This document shows, piece after piece, positions 6,977-9,306 of a DNA stretch of 9,306 bases (position 1 is its first letter; every line of letters begins with the position of its first letter). A program made the position numbers and the translations under genes. Where the stretch lies: assembly GCA_003517945.1 (NCBI GenBank), contig DOZP01000225.1, positions 6,740 through 16,045 on the forward strand, written 5' to 3'. Source of the DNA: Porphyromonadaceae bacterium (GTDB taxonomy: Bacteria > Bacteroidota > Bacteroidia > Bacteroidales > Tannerellaceae). The notes beneath the pieces are model-generated. The model searched no databases, was not told the origin of the DNA, and saw only the letters and a list, made by a program, of their open reading frames with translations.

Positions 6977-7969
6977 TTATGAAAGTCCTTTAAGTTTATA
7001 TACCAGCAAATAATTTTCCGGGTCTCCGTCATCCCCCGCTCCATAAAGCATAAAGGTTTCTTCATCTACCGCAAAGTAAACCGGACGCCTTCCGGCTAAT
7101 TGATATCTGGCTACCGGATTCCCACTTAAATCATATACTTCAAGAATGGTGCCGTGAGTAGACTGGGCTCTATGTTCATTCCATGATATTCCTAAAAACA
7201 ATGAATATAAGTATCGTTTACCTAAATAACTATGTACATAACTCATCTTTACATCCCCCTGATTTTCTGAATTAATATTTATAGAAGGAGTATACTTAAA
7301 TTTCACGCTTTTGATAAGATTAAATTCAATATCCATAAAATCAATCTGTTTTTTATATCCATAACAGAATATGATACGACTTTCATTAGCATACACACGC
7401 CCCATAGCAGGATCTGCATAATAATCTATGAAACCAGGGTTTCTATATTGCCATGATTTCTTTGGTAATTCGTCTTGTAATGTTAACAAATACAGGCAGG
7501 GAGCTGTATACATTGCGTCCACTACATATAAAGAGTCATTAATGAAGGCAGCTTCATATATCTCATTTATATGATTTGGCTGTTTGATGCCTTTGAATAC
7601 AGGCAATCCTTCTTCATCGATATCGAACTGATGAAGTGAGTGTCTATCCTCAATAAAAACAGTTGAAAGTTGTGTCTGTAATAACCATGGAAGAACAAAC
7701 TCATCCGGGCCTTCTCCTTTTATCCCAAATGTGTTTTTCAATTCATAATTAGCAAGATTATAGATATGAAATAAACTGTCAGTTTGCTTCATATTTTGAA
7801 GAATCAAAAACGGATGTTTTACTTCTACCCTCAAAGGACTGGTTATACCCTGTAAAGGCATTAATTCCGGTGTCAAAACTTCCTCGCGGGGAAAATGAAG
7901 ATCAGCGAAACTACAAGCTACGAATAAGCCATATTGACAAAACATAAGTACAAAATGATGAAATTGCAT
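6977..7969 (-). CDS. BF3164-like (TolB-like, six-bladed beta-propeller) lipoprotein
   Basis: A 330-residue protein with a short hydrophobic N-terminus ending in the lipobox FVAC (C19). The motif TFGIKGEGPDEFVLPW (79-94) is the hallmark I associate with BF3164-type lipoproteins, whose repeated beta-strands form a propeller. Strand-rich repeats such as SLYVVDAMYT, IIFCYGYKKQIDFMD, TILEVYDLSGNPVARY and ENYLLVYKLKGLS support this. The function of the family is unknown; surface or periplasmic ligand sensing is a common guess. The signal peptide is odd: it starts MQFHHFVLMF and has no Lys or Arg before the hydrophobic core. An in-frame TAA (bases 7975-7973) lies just before the ATG, so no longer start exists. 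The gene is clearly AT-richer than its neighbours: bases 7201-7320 are 27 percent G+C by my count, against 53 percent for 5401-5520 in the GH116 gene. It is followed after 3 bp by the small lipoprotein gene. Confidence 0.85.
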   Translation of the reverse strand: MQFHHFVLMFCQYGLFVACSFADLHFPREEVLTPELMPLQGITSPLRVEVKHPFLILQNMKQTDSLFHIYNLANYELKNTFGIKGEGPDEFVLPWLLQTQLSTVFIEDRHSLHQFDIDEEGLPVFKGIKQPNHINEIYEAAFINDSLYVVDAMYTAPCLYLLTLQDELPKKSWQYRNPGFIDYYADPAMGRVYANESRIIFCYGYKKQIDFMDIEFNLIKSVKFKYTPSININSENQGDVKMSYVHSYLGKRYLYSLFLGISWNEHRAQSTHGTILEVYDLSGNPVARYQLAGRRPVYFAVDEETFMLYGAGDDGDPENYLLVYKLKGLS

Positions 7970-8042
7970 AACTTAAATTTGTTAGTTTACATAAGATGGC
8001 CTCAACTATGCTTTACTAAATCCACTTCCTTTCTTTTGGGGA

Positions 8043-8106
8043 GGGAAACTGGGGCGGAAGAGTTGTAGTTTTCATTTGCCGTGAAAAAACTCTCCGCCCA
8101 TTTCCC
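8043..8106. repeat. Long imperfect hairpin after the GH172 gene
   Basis: Four paired blocks form one stem-loop: GGGAAA (8043-8048) with TTTCCC (8101-8106), GGGCGG (8052-8057) with CCGCCC (8094-8099), AGAGTT (8059-8064) with AACTCT (8088-8093), and TTTTCA (8069-8074) with TGAAAA (8082-8087), around a 7-nt loop. That is 24 base pairs broken by small bulges. It begins 32 bp after the GH172 stop on the minus strand. Neither side has a proper U-tract, so it is not a textbook intrinsic terminator; an RNA-stabilising 3' structure, a weak terminator or a small dispersed repeat are the options. Confidence 0.55.
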
Positions 8107-8137
8107 AATTGTTTGACATTCCTTTTATATTCAGGCT

Positions 8138-9298
8138 TTAATTCACCTCCAATCCTTCCCAGGCCGGAAGTTTCGGAAATTTATGATGAGGTTCGGTCTG
8201 ATACCAGTAGGTCACGGATGAGATGTCGGATTGCTGAGGCAGATAACGCCCTCCGTGCCTCCATCCCAAGTCCTGAATCGTTATCCGCAGATCTTTTTCA
8301 AAACGTACGGGATCGGTAATATGCCAGCGATACAACCCGAAACGCTGCTGCGAACGATAAGTTCCGTCCGGACGTATCACCTGGTGCAGACCGGCGTAAG
8401 GAGTACAAAATTCCTTGTACTGGCCTTCACGGTCAAAATTATAGGAACCGCAGAAATAATCTTCCGTACCGGTACCGCAGATCGTAGGAAATTTTGAATC
8501 TCCGTCCATGAAGAATTTTATTTCTCCTTCTCCCCACCATCCGTTATTATTGACACCCCAGGCCATATATACACCGACAAAATGTCCCTTTCCTTTTATT
8601 TGATCAACAACGGTATAATCAGACGTCATATTCGGATTGGTTCTTCTCCATTGCGCATGAAAATACCCCGCATCCTCCGGAACGTCCGTCAGGGTATAAT
8701 CAATCTGATAATATAAGGTCATCGGATCCTGGTCATTGATATTCTCCATCGTAATCTTGCATTTTTTACGGAAAGGCATCGTCCAGTAGCAATTAAAAGC
8801 GCTACCCGGATTTACACAGACAGCCAGCGACGACAAAGGAGCATAGACACCCCAACCCATAGCAAAAAAATCCCCGACAGGACATTCTACCGACGGCTCT
8901 TTTTCATCATCCCAGTAAATACGCATAATCGTAAAACGCCAGTTACCCGTAGGCGTCATCCAGATGTGCTGAATAGCGCCCGGACCTTCCATTTCTGCAA
9001 TTGTAATCGTTTCTTTCGGTTCAATCCGTATATACGGATTTACTTTCCATCCCTGTCCCAGATCACGGGCGGCATGCGACGCATTGGCGACATTTTTTTT
9101 ATCTTTATCCTTCACATCAGCCATTCCTCCTTTCCCTTTTTCTCCCGTAAAATTTTCCGGACTGATAGAACGCGTTTTCGCATCGGATAAACGATACAGA
9201 TTACCCATATTGGCATCCAGGCCGTTATATGGATATTGTTGCGCCAACGCCATAAGCGGCAACAAAAAACAAACTAAAAATAAGGACACTTTTTTCAT
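8138..9298 (-). CDS. Secreted DUF2961/GH172 family glycoside hydrolase (candidate exo-alpha-D-arabinofuranosidase)
   Basis: A 386-residue secreted protein; MKKVSLFLVC and a hydrophobic stretch end in ALAQ, a signal-peptidase-I site near residue 19, so it is soluble in the periplasm or exported. The rest is a DUF2961 protein, now family GH172, with double jelly-roll architecture. Diagnostic segments are GPGAIQHIWMTP (105-116), YWDDEKEPSVECPVGDFFAMG (129-148 region), WWGEGEIKFFMDGD (254-267), FPTICGTGTEDYF (270-282) and ITDPVRFEKDLRITIQDLGW (327-346). The two catalytic Glu of the family (acid/base and nucleophile, E270 and E291 in the Bifidobacterium dentium enzyme as I recall) should be E257 or E259, and E279. 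Known members are alpha-D-fructofuranosidase/difructose-dianhydride-I synthases and exo-alpha-D-arabinofuranosidases. GH116 and FucI nearby favour D-arabinan as the target here. The gene is complete, but its promoter lies beyond the right edge: only 8 bp precede the ATG. Confidence 0.93.
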   Translation of the reverse strand: MKKVSLFLVCFLLPLMALAQQYPYNGLDANMGNLYRLSDAKTRSISPENFTGEKGKGGMADVKDKDKKNVANASHAARDLGQGWKVNPYIRIEPKETITIAEMEGPGAIQHIWMTPTGNWRFTIMRIYWDDEKEPSVECPVGDFFAMGWGVYAPLSSLAVCVNPGSAFNCYWTMPFRKKCKITMENINDQDPMTLYYQIDYTLTDVPEDAGYFHAQWRRTNPNMTSDYTVVDQIKGKGHFVGVYMAWGVNNNGWWGEGEIKFFMDGDSKFPTICGTGTEDYFCGSYNFDREGQYKEFCTPYAGLHQVIRPDGTYRSQQRFGLYRWHITDPVRFEKDLRITIQDLGWRHGGRYLPQQSDISSVTYWYQTEPHHKFPKLPAWEGLEVN

Positions 9299-9306
9299 TG
9301 TATTAT

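Noticed and set aside
969..9298. Reading the cluster as a host-fucose (mucin) utilization operon
   Set aside because: No fucosidase, fucose permease, fuculokinase or aldolase is present, and GH172/GH116 are not fucosidase families; FucI alone does not establish fucose use.
1..9306. tRNA, rRNA, CRISPR array, transposase or integrase
   Set aside because: I looked on both strands and saw no cloverleaf-like segment, regularly spaced repeats or recombinase motifs.

Overview
The window reads as part of a polysaccharide utilization locus (PUL) of a Bacteroidales-type bacterium (Bacteroidota). The reasons are a SusC/RagA-type TonB-dependent receptor, several lipoproteins with Bacteroidota-style lipoboxes, a BF3164-type lipoprotein, and weak Shine-Dalgarno sequences throughout. 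I cannot name the genus. Every supported gene lies on the minus strand, so transcription runs from high to low coordinates.

Layout in transcription order: a secreted DUF2961/GH172 enzyme (9298-8138); a 168-bp gap with a long imperfect hairpin; an AT-rich pair made of a BF3164-like lipoprotein (7969-6977) and a 57-residue lipoprotein that looks like a stump of a larger gene (6973-6800); a GH116/DUF608-type glycosidase lipoprotein (6685-4145); a DUF6786-like lipoprotein (4045-2783); a cytoplasmic L-fucose/D-arabinose isomerase with all expected catalytic residues (2747-969); a 281-bp gap with a terminator-like hairpin and a symmetric operator-like dyad; and the first 229 codons of a SusC-like receptor that runs off the left edge (687-1).

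How the genes may work together: GH172 and GH116 are the two exo-enzyme families reported to remove alpha- and beta-linked D-arabinofuranose from mycobacterial D-arabinan. FucI-type isomerases also convert D-arabinose to D-ribulose. No fucosidase is visible. I therefore propose that the window belongs to a D-arabinan (arabinogalactan/lipoarabinomannan) or related D-arabinose/fructofuranose glycan utilization locus: glycan import by SusC, trimming by GH116 and GH172, possible anomer handling by the DUF6786 protein, and cytoplasmic isomerization by FucI. This is inference from family membership and gene order. Substrate specificity cannot be read from the sequence, and the remaining genes needed (SusD, an endo-D-arabinanase such as GH183, a ribulokinase, a regulator) would lie outside the window.

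The AT-rich lipoprotein pair interrupts the otherwise GC-richer enzyme cluster and may have a separate history.
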